Under the pieces are notes generated by a model, which did not search any database, was not told where the DNA came from, and worked only from the letters and a program-made list of their open reading frames with translations. From the NCBI RefSeq assembly GCF_018991925.1, contig NW_024748870.1, forward strand, positions 2,707,030 through 2,771,029: a DNA stretch of 64,000 nucleotides. The letters are read 5' to 3'. The number at the start of each line of letters is the position of its first letter. Position 1 is the stretch's first letter. Below are positions 36,336 to 55,230 of the stretch, in pieces. This stretch comes from Homarus americanus. Taxonomy: Eukaryota; Arthropoda; Malacostraca; Decapoda; Nephropidae. Position numbers and translations under genes: made by a program.

Positions 36336-37440
36336 TTTTCCCATCATCAACATATAACACAAATATCTTACATCATTCAAATGGTTAAACTACATGAAAA
36401 GTTTATAATCCATTTAATTTCAAAGTTTATTTTTTTTTTTATGATGCCAAAATTGTTCCAGCATTATATCCATACAACCATACATTCATACACCACATAT
36501 ACCTGATTAATTTATATTCTGTATATATATAATTTTCTCTCTATAGTATACGAGGTATTTCTATTATGACTGAAACTATATTTATTTTGAAGATGACTAA
36601 AGTAAACCTTATATACCAGAATATATATAATGTATATACACACTTACTACAATTAATATATATATATACATACATATAACATGGTCAATATTGTTAACGT
36701 GTGGAGTGGTGACCCGTGGTCGCCAACCCTCAGGAAACAAATTAAAGATGGTTTCAAATACAATATAAAGTATACATATACATATCTCTTATGTATATAC
36801 GGATAGAGTCAGTATTCGCTTAACATGATATATACATTCATGAAGACTTGTACGTTAAGTGGATGAACGTAAAGCGGATGAACGTTAAGCGGATGAACGT
36901 TAAGCGAATACCGAGTGTCTAAACATTGTTGTATCGAAAGAAAAGTCTCTGATGAAAGTGTTAAGTCATTTTATTATTGTCTCTCAACAGCGGGAGGCAC
37001 CGGAAACATTACTCATGATTCACGGGTGATTATTATTATTATTATTGTTATTATTTAAAGTTGATTGTGGCCGGGAGGAAAAAAACAAAGAAGGATGGAT
37101 GGAAAGAAGGAGGGAAAGAAGGAGGGAAAGAAGGAGGGAAAGAAGGAAAATATCTTATATACCATCTAGAGACAGACTGACACAATGTACACAACTGGAG
37201 TTTAATTGAATAAATGTTTATGTTTACATTCTGAACAACAACAACAACAACAACAAAATATCTTGTTCTCTATCCAGAAAGTTTTGAGAAAGGGGGAGGT
37301 GGGGGAGAGGGGGAGAGGGGGGGGGAGATCAGAGAGAGGGGTGAGGGGATGGAAAAGAGAGAGAAGGGGGGAATGGGAAGGGGGTTTAAAATACTGAAGC
37401 ACATAGGTATTGAAAACCTCGGCTAGCCACTACACACTGG
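36336..37440. other. AT-rich stretch with short repeats
   Basis: TA-rich sequence at 36490-36690. Three 'gaacgttaagcggat' units at about 36860-36910. (ATT)n near 37030, GAAGGAGGGAAA units at 37100-37145, an ACA run at 37237-37256 and G/GA-rich sequence at 37285-37385. No gene supported. Confidence 0.5.
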
Positions 37441-37446
37441 GGGGGT

Positions 37447-37500
<54 letters not shown>
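37441..37500. repeat. (GA)n microsatellite
   Basis: GA run of about 50 bases following a G8 homopolymer. Confidence 0.9.
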
Positions 37501-38173
37501 AGCTATAGGTGTCCAGTAGGGTTGTAACAGGTGTGGTGGTGGTGGTGGTGGTGGTAGTACCGTGTCACGAGTAGCTATTTAATTAACTAGTGAGCTAACT
37601 ATTGGATGATCATGGTGCTAGTACAGTGTTTGCCTTATTCTTAGTCACTAGTTGAGACAAAATTGTAACTTGGAACATTACTTCTACGAGAGAAACCTAT
37701 ATTGTCACTTTATGCGCACACACACACACACACACTCAGGTAACTAAGGTGAGAACCGGGTCTATGAAGCTGTGGTGGTTTATATATATAATACAACACA
37801 TGTCAGTGAGCTTATGTTGATGGTAAGCCAAGCATGATGACTAGTACAGGTTAATGAGCTGAAGGTCGGTGCTACAGCGAGGACTAATACCACTCTAATC
37901 CTCCTCCTGGACTCGTGTTTACAAATATATGAGAAGGGAAGTCGCAGCGTTGTGGTAGTATCGGTGAACGTGCGGTGTCCAGCTTGGAACTTGGGCTGGT
38001 GGGCGGTGACAAGCGGGTGCAAGACGGTGCATCATAAGCTCAATTGCCACACTGGAGAGTCCTGTTGTAAAGTACTCCAAGGAGGTGGCGGTGTTGGTTC
38101 TTGGTTAAGTTAGTTTTGAGTTTTATATAAAGCTGCAAGATCCTGTTAGACAGTTCTATTATTATCGAGGGTA

Positions 38174-38288
38174 ATGGCTGGCCCAGATGAGGTGGATGAC
38201 CCCAGGTGTGTTGAGATAATGCTGCCTGAGTGTCGCTTCTGTAACACTGCTTCCACGTCTAACTCATGTTGGAAATTTTTATACTGTT
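38174..38288 (+). CDS. Possible short ORF or first exon
   Basis: MAGPDEVDDPRCVEIMLPEC...CRFC-type frame of about 38 codons with a fair start context, ending at TAG. A possible CCCAG/GTGTGT donor lies after MAGPDEVDDP. It sits just before the CRE-like array. No family recognised. Confidence 0.2.
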
Positions 38289-38299
38289 AGTTTAGAGAG

Positions 38300-38520
38300 G
38301 ATCGAGGCACATGTGACGTAGAGAGAACACATGTGACGTAAGGGGCACATATGACGTAGAAAAGACACATGTGACGTAGTGGGCACATGTGACGTAAGGG
38401 GCCCCATCTGACGTAGGCAGCACATGTACCTCAGAGGATACATGTGACGTAGGGGGCCCCTGGTGACACAGGAGACACATGTGACACAAGGAACATATGT
38501 GACGTAAAAGACACATTTGT
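38300..38520. repeat. 18-20 bp array rich in ACATGTGACGTA
   Basis: Eight exact TGACGTA sites in about 210 bp, most inside ACATGTGACGTA, with decayed copies between. TGACGTA is a CRE/ATF-like core. The - strand 'HMCPLRHMC' frames are the repeat. Confidence 0.9.
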
Positions 38521-39269
38521 GAAGGGGAGCACATATTAGTAAGGGGAGAAAGGGAGGGGGGGTAGACCCTTGATGATAGAAAGAGGAAGAACAAGAGGAG
38601 GAAGAGGAAATGGGTAGGGGGGTGACAGGTGAGTACATAAGGACAAGAAGGACATACATGTTGATTACCAACAGGCGATTACAACAGCTGAGTCCATTAA
38701 AATTCTCTTAATAACACTACACTAGTGTCCTCAGTGTCCCGGGGAGTGACCGCAGCAGGCGTCTCGTCTCGCCGAGGCTGAGAGAACACAACAACAAACT
38801 CAATTCACGTACACAACAAGTTACATCTCTAAACCAAACACAGAGTATTAACAATGATTACGTTTATCTTGAAACATTGAGTGAGGAATCAGCAGTACAC
38901 GTTTTGAAAAATTATATTTATATATCTATATATATTTATATATATTTACTATAATCGTCTCTTTTTCAACATCCTTATTATTGTTATTATTATTATCATT
39001 ATTTCTTTTTACACATCACTATTAATGATAACATCCACCGGGGGTGAACAAGACCTACGTGAGATCAGTCGTTCACGGTAAAGTTGTATTTGTTTAAGTA
39101 AGAAGAAGATACAATGATCGCCAACATTTTAGGTTTACTCTTACTTAAAAATAAATACTCCTCTACTATTGACATGCAAATGAACATTGTAAATCAAGTG
39201 TATCCAGAAACTCTACAGAAAATTGTCGAAAATTAAGTTCACAGGAAAATACAACGTCATAAGACTAAA

Positions 39270-39410
39270 CATGTTTCTCTGATTGGCTACAAGAAATATG
39301 ACGTAGTATTCAACTGCCTACTTCTGATTAGCCATAAGGCGAATGACGTAATATCTGGCTGCCGACGTGTGATTGGCTGTAGAGAGAGAGGGGGCATGAC
39401 GTAGTTCCTG
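39270..39410. promoter_or_regulatory. 45-bp repeat of inverted CCAAT plus CRE-like site
   Basis: GATTGG at 39281 and 39371 and the variant GATTAG at 39326 are spaced exactly 45 bases apart. Each is followed by TGACGTA (39299, 39344, 39397). ACGTCAT also lies at 39254. This pairing of NF-Y-type and CREB/ATF-type sites is promoter-like. A TCAGTC initiator-like motif lies near 39452. No downstream coding exon was identified. Confidence 0.4.
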
Positions 39411-39729
39411 GCTGTGGACTTGACCACCGGCACCGATTGTTTTGTTTGGTATCAGTCTTTGAAGCCTCTCATCCTGGCGACACTGGCTTGAGACCTTCCG
39501 TAGGGTCGAGGGGGAGACAGAAATATGCCGAGGAGCCGTGTACGGTGAGAGACGGACTACCACAAACAGCTTTTCTCTACAACTTTACGGATATTATATC
39601 AACACTCTTCCTTTCCTCTAGTGTTGGCGCCCAAGACGAATCATTATAACAGCATGAAGGAACGAGAGGTTGATCACTAAAGTATAATAATGATATCTGA
39701 GCATAAACTGTTATCGTGATGTAGCAATG

Positions 39730-39737
39730 TGTTTGTG

Positions 39738-39772
<35 letters not shown>

Positions 39773-39776
39773 GTGT
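39730..39776. repeat. (GT)n microsatellite
   Basis: GT with two TTT interruptions. Confidence 0.85.
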
Positions 39777-40125
39777 TGGAGGGTGTAATGCTGGTCAGGT
39801 CTGGTATAGTCTCACAGCAGTCATCATCTTGTGACTAATGTAAGTGTCTCTGGTCAACACAACCCAAAAACTCCAAATTATCTTTTATTTATTTCATTAT
39901 TAATTTGTGTGTGTGTTTCCTGGTAAATTTGTCTCTATCACCTGTGTGTCTCTCGTCCCACAGGTGTAGTGTATATCCTCCTTATGTGTTTCCAGGTGGG
40001 GTTTTTTTTTCAATTGTGTTTCCATTTTATCCACAGGGTCGATATACAGATGTTTTGATAATTATTTTCTTAGAATTATGTGTTTACAGAGGTGATGACG
40101 TTACCTTACCAAGTGCAGGAGTGCC

Positions 40126-40495
40126 TGTTGACGTCATCCTTATAAACACTGATCCTGACGTCATCATCTTAAACACCGATCCTGACGTCATCCTTATAAA
40201 CACCGATCCTGACGTCATCCTTATAAACACCGATCCTGACGTCATCATATAAACACCGATCCTGACGTCATCATAACATCGATCCTGACGTCATCCTCCT
40301 AAACACCGATCCTGACGTCATCCTCACACCGATCCTGACGTCATCCTCACAAACACCAATCCTGACGTAATCATCTTAAACACCGATCCTGACGTCATCA
40401 TCATAAACACCGATCCTGACGTCATCATCTTAAACACCGATCCTGACGTCATCATCTTAAACACCGATCCTGACGTCATCATCGCAAGTGTTTGA
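40126..40495. repeat. 27-bp minisatellite carrying 13 perfect CRE sites
   Basis: The unit is about 27 bp (core ACCGATCCTGACGTCATC). Thirteen copies hold TGACGTCA exactly and one holds TGACGTAA. Unit length varies from about 19 to 28 bases, while the octamer is preserved. The + frame 'INTDPDVI' is the repeat. Confidence 0.93.
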
Positions 40496-40499
40496 ATCC

Positions 40500-41345
40500 C
40501 CTCGCTGTGTCGACTTCACTTTCACTTAATAAACAAGACTCACCATCGTGCACTATCCACCACCCGTCACTATATACTGAATACGTACTCGTGTGGGGTT
40601 ACATACGATACATATAATTACTATAGCTTCGTAGTTATTGGCAAAGCTATTAAATTATATATCCAGTAATAACTTCACAAGCAATACAGAAGGTTGTCGG
40701 GTGAGCATCCTGGCAGTGTCCATCATTCTGCCGGTGGAGTTGGCGGCTTCAAGGACTAGCTTCGACTTTCCTGGTTCACAAAGTCAGAAACGTCACCTTC
40801 TTCATCATCATTTAATTCCCATCAATTTCACCGTCAAGCACAATTATTACTCAGTTTACACGTCACTGATTGTGTGTGTCTCTTTGGTTAAATCAATGTT
40901 AGTTTATGTTAATCTTTCCCGTGAGTTCCATCATCCTTACTACCACAACAAAGTCCAGTAAATTTGTATTTCTCGTCAAATAGCCATCAAATTAACATGA
41001 TATTTTTCTTCTAATCTCACAACAAAAGTATATTTCTAAACACACAGATTAACTATTTACTATTAATCAAGAACAGCGAGAAAAAAACAACAACTTTGTA
41101 TTGGTTTTTTTGTTAAGTTTCTCCTAAAAATTTCCTTTTCACTTTTTCTTCCGTTTTCTGTGGCGTCGTTATGTTTCTATCTTATATATTTTTCCCATTT
41201 TCTCATTTACTCCTGCATTTTCCTCCACTCCACCAGTCATATCACGTAGGGAGAACTATCCACTACTATCCAACACAAACTATCCCTCTCTCAAACCTTC
41301 ATACGACATGGAATAATTACAAAATATACACCCCAACTCGTAACT
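40500..41345. other. 3' flank of the cholinesterase gene
   Basis: No supported exon. A + frame at 40638-40961 has mixed composition but no recognised features. Confidence 0.4.
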
Positions 41346-41348
41346 GTA

Positions 41349-47605
<6,257 letters not shown>

Positions 47606-48158
47606 AATTAAATAAATCGAAGTTGACGTGAGAAAAAAAAATCAACGAAAATGAAAAAAAAAAATGAAAAATGGAAAGAAAATGAAGACTTAGAGGAGAG
47701 ACTCAAATAAATATGGAACAGGAAGATTAATAAAAGATTCCACGCACGATTGACGGATATACAAACAGACAGAAATTGATAATAACGTAGGTAGACTGTC
47801 TATATATGTCTATCTGTCTAATAAAGTAGATTATACCTCAAAAATGTCTGAAATATGGATGAGAGAAAGAGAGAAACTTTTGGACGAGATAGGAGGCCAA
47901 CTCTCTCTCTCTCTCTCTCTTCCTTTAATCTGTTTCTCCTCTTCCCCTCTCTCTTTATCCCTCACTCCCTTACTTTCTCCCCCTTCCCTCCCTCTCTCTC
48001 TTTCCCCTTTCCCCCCTTCCCTCTCTCACGCCCAAGGTGACTGCCGTTAATGGTAGGTACACAGTCAGGTGGTCGGGCTACTAACCTTCAGTATAGCGGT
48101 ACAATATTTACAACCTGACTTTCTCAAGGTTCTCAGATATCGAGTGGCTGAACTTTGA

Positions 48159-48200
<42 letters not shown>

Positions 48201-48398
48201 CAAGGTAGATAATAATAGTCGATTAAGGATGCAGGCGCTAATTAAATCATTTTACTAATGAAGAAAATAATTAGAGTGATTAACCTTTCATAATTGTTCA
48301 TCGTAGACCAATTATAATTATTATTCTGATTTGCGTCGTAGCACCAGCGACAATTAGAGCCAACCAAGTAGTACATGTATACTCGTGTGGTTGTACAT
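47606..48398. other. Stretch with poly-A and CT runs
   Basis: A-rich sequence at 47630-47690, CT runs near 47900-48020 and 48160-48200. No exon supported. Confidence 0.5.
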
Positions 48399-48468
48399 TA
48401 ACCTAACCTAACCTAACCTAACCTAACCTAACCTAACCTAAACCTAAACCTAACCCTAACCTAAACCT
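48399..48468. repeat. Interstitial telomere-like (CCTAA)n tract
   Basis: About nine exact CCTAA pentamers followed by CCTAAA/CCCTAA variants. (TTAGG)n is the common arthropod telomere repeat, here in CCTAA orientation on +. Confidence 0.9.
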
Positions 48469-48564
48469 ATGACGGTACACCATAATGTACAGTAATTGGA
48501 TATATTTATGTTATATCACATTTATAGTGAATGAATTCGTATGTTAATAAGGTAGATGAAGTAC

Positions 48565-49098
<534 letters not shown>

Positions 49099-49299
49099 AG
49101 GCCACTCATCAACTACTCCAAAGGGTTAATGGTAGATAGGTATAGCCTCTCCTCCCTCACCCCTCATTCTCCCTTCCTCCCCCCTTCCTCTCTCCTCACC
49201 CCTTCCTCACCTGTCACCTCTTCACTTCACGATGACACGATGACCGAAAGTGTTTATGACATGAGTCTAGTTTGGTTGGAGAGTGAGTGACATGACCTA

Positions 49300-49400
49300 T
49301 AAAATGTGGTGGTGGTGATGGTGGTGGTGATGTTGGTGGTGGTGTTGGTGATGGTGGTGGTAGTGATGGTGGTGGTGTGGTGGTGATGGTGGTGCTGATG
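49300..49400. repeat. (GGT/GAT)n repeat
   Basis: GGTGGTGAT trinucleotide repeats. Confidence 0.85.
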
Positions 49401-50300
49401 ACGAGCCCATTCTTAGAACAAGGTCATTGAAGTCTGTTTTGCTGTACTCCGTGTGAAGGGTGTTTATGTAACTTCACTCCCTGGACGACCGAGGAGTGTC
49501 TCATATGAGGTCTTCCTTCTGGTAGTCGGGGAGGGTGGGGGGTGGAACAAGCCGTTGTGTTGGTTTTGATGGGACAAAGACCTTTACATCTGAACTAGCA
49601 GTATGGGAGAAGAGAAGTAGCTATTGATCTTTAGTCTGTTTCTCGACCTCGGATACTAGTCAGTCTCTCTCTCTCTTTGGAACATACGGAGGTGTTCGAC
49701 TTTATTGGGACGTCTTACAGCCACAGAGACTCGTCCCTATAAGTGTTAATAGACCTAGTGTCATTTTTGTATTTTTTTTTTTAGTGTTGTGTAAATTATC
49801 TTTGTTGACGAGGGACATTACCTGGGATAAAGGACAATGAGATTTTCGACAAGATGCTGAAGAACTTTTAATTATGTTTATAGTTTTCGTGTAAAGATCA
49901 GCCCAGGTAGTTTTTATACTTTTGGCTCATATACGACAAATTAATCCGGGTGACGTCAATCCCAGGGTCACACGACACCTGGGAGGGGGGGTGGGAGGGA
50001 GGTCAAGTGAGGCCAAGGTAAATGTGGTAATATTTACACCTTGGTTGGGAGGACAGGTTAATTGAGGTCACGGAGATGGGGTGGTGGGGTGAGGTCACGG
50101 AGGGGGAGGGAGGAGGGGAGGAGGCGTTAATGATTCTGACGTCAGTAGCGGGGGAAGAAATAGTGTCTGTTCACTATACACAGGTTATAGTGACTTATAG
50201 TGTTTTATTATGTACTCGTGTATACAAAAGATATTACAGGTATTTAACACCTGGACAAAAACAAACCTGAACATAAACACAAATACCTGGCGAAGAAGAA
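49401..50300. other. Non-coding stretch
   Basis: No exon or RNA gene recognised. G-rich patches near 49985 and 50080-50130. Confidence 0.4.
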
Positions 50301-50306
50301 GGAAAT

Positions 50307-50308
<2 letters not shown>

Positions 50309-50372
<64 letters not shown>
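50309..50372. repeat. (GA)n microsatellite
   Basis: GA of about 60 bases ending in ATGA tetramers. Confidence 0.9.
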
Positions 50373-50376
<4 letters not shown>

Positions 50377-50854
50377 TGAATGAATCTTATCCAGTAACAA
50401 GAAAGCGGCATTTACTATGCAGAAATGTTAGTCCACAAGTACCAATATAAAAGAAAATTGGACTGTGGCGGCATTTAGAAAACCCCGACCACGATAACAC
50501 AACCCCTCGCCCCATACCCCAACCCCCCACACCCCCACAACACCCCCACACCCCCACACCCACACACATATATAGATAAATCCTCTTTGCTACCGCTTCC
50601 GTCTTACAAAAGAATCTGTTGAAGACGAAAAAAAAGTACAATTTTATATCTAAACTTACCTAATGTCGAGGCATTTCATCACATAACTGACATTGTTTAC
50701 AGAATTATTTTAGACTCGTATCCCTTTAGAAAATATCAACATACAATACTCTTATATATACAGGTAGTTACATAAAAAAATAATGTATATAATAATTTTT
50801 TTACAGGTGTATCTCAAAGTGATTATTTTTTTTTTTTTTTAATGATGAGGAGAT

Positions 50855-51095
50855 AAGAACATAAGAACAAAAGAAAATAAGGAGTTTGCAATAGGCCGGT
50901 TGGCCTGTGCATTAGGGTGTGTCATAGGAGGGAAGATCAGCTAAAACTAATGGCCCATCACTTTTTTGGTAGATCTCGGGACAATTTTATCTGCACCACA
51001 GTTGATCCCGGTGGAGATGAAATAAGGCACACTCCTATTAGGGTGGGTTATGAGGGAAGATTGCCAAACTAATGGGCCCATCACTTTTTGGTAGA
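50855..51095 (+). mobile_element. Interspersed 'ATAAGAACATAAGAA' repeat, copy 2, with an internal duplication
   Basis: AGATAAGAACATAAGAAC then a GCAATAGGCCGGTTGGCCTGTGC segment. A block 'attagggtg...aactaatgg(g)cccatcactttttggtagat' occurs twice (about 50920-50980 and 51038-51100). Confidence 0.55.
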
Positions 51096-51299
51096 TTTAG
51101 TATATAAACAGAAAATAACAACAATATTTTGCAACCTTTGCTAGGGTAAATTTTAGTGAAATTTTATCACACCCAATGTGCCAGCTGCATTAGTATTACA
51201 ATTAAATAGTGAACATTGCTTTCTGACTTTACTTTCAACAACCCAACCATAAATAAATATTTTTTTCTGTTTCAGATTCTGAGTATTTATGGGCTGATA

Positions 51300-52700
51300 G
51301 CTACTTGTGATGGCTGCTGCCAGGACGAGAACCAAAATCCAGCCATCTCAGTCACTATCTAGTCTGGGAGAGAGCCCTGGGAAGTCGGAGTTGCCTACAT
51401 TGGAGAGATGCTTGAGATACGGTGTTTTAATCAGGCAACCAGTGAAAGAACCAAAGAACTTACACACAAATGCGAGATGCCAGTGATATGACCAAAGCTG
51501 TCTTGGCACAGTACACTCTGCCACTGGGCTCAGTCTGCTCCAGTCATAACAAAGTCAGAAGAAGATTAGGTGAGAGACTGCCAGTCAGGGTTAAAAAGGC
51601 AAGAGATATCTCTTGGGAGAGGAAACGAAAGTTATGACAGCTTTGCCAAGCAACTGGACCCACATTTAATATAATTACTTGTAAGCCCAATTGTCTTGGT
51701 CCTGAGTTTGATGACCGTGACCAAATCCGAGGCCCACATCTCCTGTATTTGGCAAGCGTGAACTGAAGATTCTTGTGATCGAACTGGCATTTGTCAGCAC
51801 AGAGAGAGAAGACTGGCGTATAGGGCTCTCATGATTTCTTTGTAGCCAGATATTCCGGAGTCTAAGAGACAGGAGGCTGCCACAGAGAGACAGAAGAGGA
51901 GAAGAGAGCGTTGAGGAAAGAGACTCTGAGAAGGCCTAGGGTGAGTAAAAGGCCGATGATTGAGCCGTTGATTCAGAGCCAATGACTTCCCCATGGCTGA
52001 TCCGGAGGTTGACCAGAGAATGGGTGACGTCTTAACCCAGAAAATAACACTGATCCCAAACTTCCAGGCATAAGATTCGAAATAGGAAGCGATATCCCGG
52101 AGTATATCACAGCATAAAGTGACAATCACACCGGTTTCTAACGAAATCAGAGATAGCAACAGCGTCGGGTTGACGGTGGTTTGATAACACCTGATGATGT
52201 CTAATCACCTGGGTGATAGATCATACGCAAGGAGGAGCTCTGGTAAGAAACTTGTCAGTAAACTCCAGAAGATGAGTTTGATATGATAAGAGAAAATGGA
52301 ATCAATTGGTTTGTTCTTTGATGGGGAGGCGGGATGACACTAGTGTTCATGAAAGTTGGAGATTCTACGTTGTTCCCTGCCATGGTGAAGGAGGAACACT
52401 ACCCAGCTGCAAAAAAATTGTGATAAAGGCTTGTAGGTATTTCACCTTGCAGAGAAAGATGACACGAAACCAGCTGGAGAGTGGCAGATAACATTAGAAC
52501 TGGCTCCAGAGAGAGGAACGTGTGACCTAACCTGCAGGCCATTAGAGGACAGCACCAACACGAACACAGGTGCAAGGGCAGTTGCACAGTGAGGAGAGTG
52601 AAGATTAAGAAGCTAATCTGGAATTGTGACCTACACCAACAAGTTGCCACTCAGACATCGATCCAGACTGATAGCAAGACTCTGATCTTAAACAAATGCT
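51300..52700 (+). pseudogene. Possible decayed ORF of a repetitive element
   Basis: ATG at 51310 opens MAAARTRTKIQPSQSL...GKSELPTLERCLRYGV to a stop at about 51489. In the next frame the reading resumes as DMTKAVLAQYTLPLGSV...KVRRRLGERLPVRVKK with a stop near 51637. Two consecutive protein-like frames joined by a shift suggest a decayed transposon or gene copy. No family was identified, and the remainder to 52700 has no clear frame. Confidence 0.35.
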
Positions 52701-52947
52701 GACTCTACACTGTTAAATAAATCCGAGCTTTAGAAAAATCACACATTGGCCTCCACTCGTTGACTTACACAACTGTCATTGACGACCTGAGTACTGACCA
52801 GAACTATAGTTACAATTGAAAAAACAACAAACTGGTCATACTGATAGACTTGTACCTGCAGATAGGCCCATCTCACATTCTAGGTCTCCTCACAGCTCTA
52901 GGTTCTAGAATTTGCAGCCAACATAAACTGAAAGGAAACCAGCTTCA

Positions 52948-53047
52948 NNNNNNNNNNNNNNNNNNNNNNNNNNNNNNNNNNNNNNNNNNNNNNNNNNNNN
53001 NNNNNNNNNNNNNNNNNNNNNNNNNNNNNNNNNNNNNNNNNNNNNNN
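52948..53047. other. Assembly gap, 100 N
   Basis: Exactly 100 unknown bases, the usual placeholder for a gap of unknown size. Sequence content and local order across it are uncertain. Confidence 1.
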
Positions 53048-53109
53048 TTAGCTAGGTCAGGTAGCAACTGCTAACCACCTATGCAGTTAAAACCATCACC
53101 TACGCAGTC

Positions 53110-53210
53110 AACTTTCCTCATAACTCACCAAAAACGCGTCAACAAGCTGTAATTCCTCCACATGTGACCACCCAAGACGAGGCTTCAGTTGGGTCTGTGT
53201 GGCGGCGATA
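53110..53210 (-). CDS. Orphan exon-like segment
   Basis: On -: acceptor-like GTTGTTATGCAG, then SMCIAATQTQLKPRLGW and SHVEELQLVDAFL, then donor TTG/GTGAGT. Good splice borders and protein-like composition suggest a real exon of about 30 codons. The family is not recognised. It lies 60 bases from the assembly gap. Confidence 0.35.
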
Positions 53211-53309
53211 CACATGGACTGCATAACAACAACAAAAAATAAACGCTGGTGTACTTTCACTATGCATTCATTATGGTCAACACTCCTGCCAGAGGACGTA
53301 TACGTTGTA

Positions 53310-53343
<34 letters not shown>

Positions 53344-53439
53344 CTATAAGTACCATGATCCTCACTTCAGGTTTCAAAAACAAAAGAGTCTATAGCAGGG
53401 AATTGTTTTATATCTTTTATACTCCTTGAGCTAACCCCC

Positions 53440-53530
53440 TTGATCAGAGCCACATCTTGGAGGTCGTACCATCCTTTCAGGCCGGTGTAGCGGTCGAGTG
53501 GCGGTCGAGTGTGGTGAAGGCCAAGAAATA
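53440..53530 (-). CDS. Orphan exon-like segment
   Basis: On -: frame with PPLDRYTGLKGWYDLQDV followed by ALIKG. No clear acceptor was seen. Just downstream on - is TATAAAAG (+ 53415-53422), which may be chance. Confidence 0.2.
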
Positions 53531-53684
53531 TTTCACAAAATGTAAACAAAAACTTGGCTCACCAGACCTGACTTGACGTGGGCGCGGGACAGGTTTTTCC
53601 CGGACTGCCCCTAAACAAGAACTCATTCCACTGACTTAAGGTGAAAATAAACAATAGGGGATGATGTACTAGTTGTTCTTCACA

Positions 53685-53868
53685 CAGCATGAATCTGACC
53701 TATATACATATATAGTTGTTAATGAATATGATGCATTTCTTTGTGTATGAACCTCTGTCCTGCGTGGCAGTAAGAAGTGATACCACCCTCAGTGTCAAGA
53801 CCCGACTGAATTACTCAGAATAGGCAAACTGTACTACAAGCTTTGTCAATAAATTTGTTAAACTATAA
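53685..53868 (+). mobile_element. Solo tail of the non-LTR element seen at 7000-7503
   Basis: 53712-53868 matches 7350-7503 nearly base for base (shared CTCTGTCCTGCGTGGCAGT and CTCAGTGTCAAGACC...CTGAATTACTCAGAATAGG), ending in an A-rich stretch. No coding part remains. Confidence 0.8.
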
Positions 53869-54960
53869 AAAAAAACCCGACGCCCGTAAAACTTTCACTT
53901 CCCTGCCTCACTTTTCCTACGGTCTTGTCCTCGTGTCAGGGTGAGCCAGTTACCCAGCAATACCACCCTGGAGCAACTTAACTACTAATCCAAAGTAAAC
54001 AAACAAATGACTACCTCGATTGATTGATTTATATCTGCTAATATAAGTCTTTATTAACAACAATGACAGTTTGTTTATGGCTTTTATCTCACAAGAAGAA
54101 GTCTGTATCGCCCTTGTTGACACCCACAAGTTTCCTTCACCTTTTCCCCGGCAACAAACTTTACCTATAAGAATAAAAACTAGAGTAATCGTCCTTCTTC
54201 ATGCTAGCCGGAAGAGAGAGACAGTGCAGCCGGGTGTTGTGTTGTGTCTGCAGTTTGACGCGGGGATGAGGGAGTGTGCCTGAGGAAGACTTGTGGGAGA
54301 AACCTGACCCTGCATGAGTGTATTGAGAGAGAATAAAGTTTTGGGCGGGTTTGTTTATTATTTTTTATGGGGGATAGGGGATAAGGGGGTATGGGAAGGG
54401 GTGAAGAGGGATAGGGGAAGGGGTAGAGGTGAAGGGGGGATTTTCACTAGAAGTATAGTCAAACACACTAGCTAAATCATATTGGCCAGGAGACCTTTGC
54501 CTGTTTATTTGGATTGTAACTTTTTTTTATCATTTAACTTCCCAGGCAGGCGTGTCAGGTGTATTTACCACAACTATTACATACTTTCTCTTATTCTACA
54601 TTATTGAAGGTTTGGGCCATTTACATTGACCTATTGAATAACATCTACAAAAAATATACAATATATATGGCTTATTATTTACAGATAGTTTAAAAAATAC
54701 AGTTACCAGGTGTATTACAATACATTCAGTCTTGCATTGATTCAGGTTGGAGGTGAAACTCACTCCCAGACTTAACGAAGGTTAGAGCCACAAGTATAAC
54801 AAACTAGAGAATCATCCCAGATACACCAAAATAATCCCCATTGCTTCTAAGTGTACACAGTCAGCAATGTACAGTCAGCAATGTACACAGTCAGCAATGT
54901 ACACAGTCAATTCATTCATGTCTTTCTCAACAACTACGGCAGCGTACTTAGCCCTTGGGT
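53869..54960. other. Non-coding stretch with a weak terminal-exon signal
   Basis: GTCTGCAG near 54253, then a short frame to TGA and AATAAA near 54332, could be a + strand last exon, but support is poor. G-rich repeats (gataggggaag) at 54365-54435 and 'gtacacagtcagcaat' units at 54850-54910. Confidence 0.35.
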
Positions 54961-54965
54961 GAACT

Positions 54966-55230
54966 AAGACCAAAAGATGTTTCCTGACAAGGTTCGGCGG
55001 GGTCTGTTGTCATGATCATCTCGTCTGTAATCGTGACCTATGGTGCGGTTATGTGGTAGATGTGCATCGCTAGGGAAGTGCGGTGTTGACGGGTTGGGGG
55101 TTAAGGTGGTGGGCGTGGGTGTACGGACGTGTACGGAGAAGACCTTGGCCCTGAGGTGACCCCTTCTGCTTCCTCCGATTGTTATCATCCTCCGTGAGTC
55201 ACAACACGACGCCTTGCACATGGAACGCTT
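54966..55230 (-). CDS. Possible terminal coding exon
   Basis: On -: a frame with RAKVFSVHVRTPTPTTL and GHDYRRDDHDNRPRRTL ends at TAG 54966-54968. The stretch is not a simple repeat and has a possible acceptor CACCTCAG before GGCCAAGG. No domain recognised. It could belong with the exon at 55503-55592, but the phases do not agree. Confidence 0.25.

Noticed and set aside
40126..40495. Short ORF repeating INTDPDVI
   Set aside because: Unit lengths vary (about 19-28 bases) and break frame. The conserved part is the CRE octamer, not a peptide.
50938..51100. Two near-identical blocks as possible target-site or LTR repeats
   Set aside because: The duplicated block lies inside the interspersed repeat itself and shows no TG...CA ends.
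54071..54283. 70-codon + frame
   Set aside because: No recognisable features. Only a nearby AATAAA hints at a transcript end.
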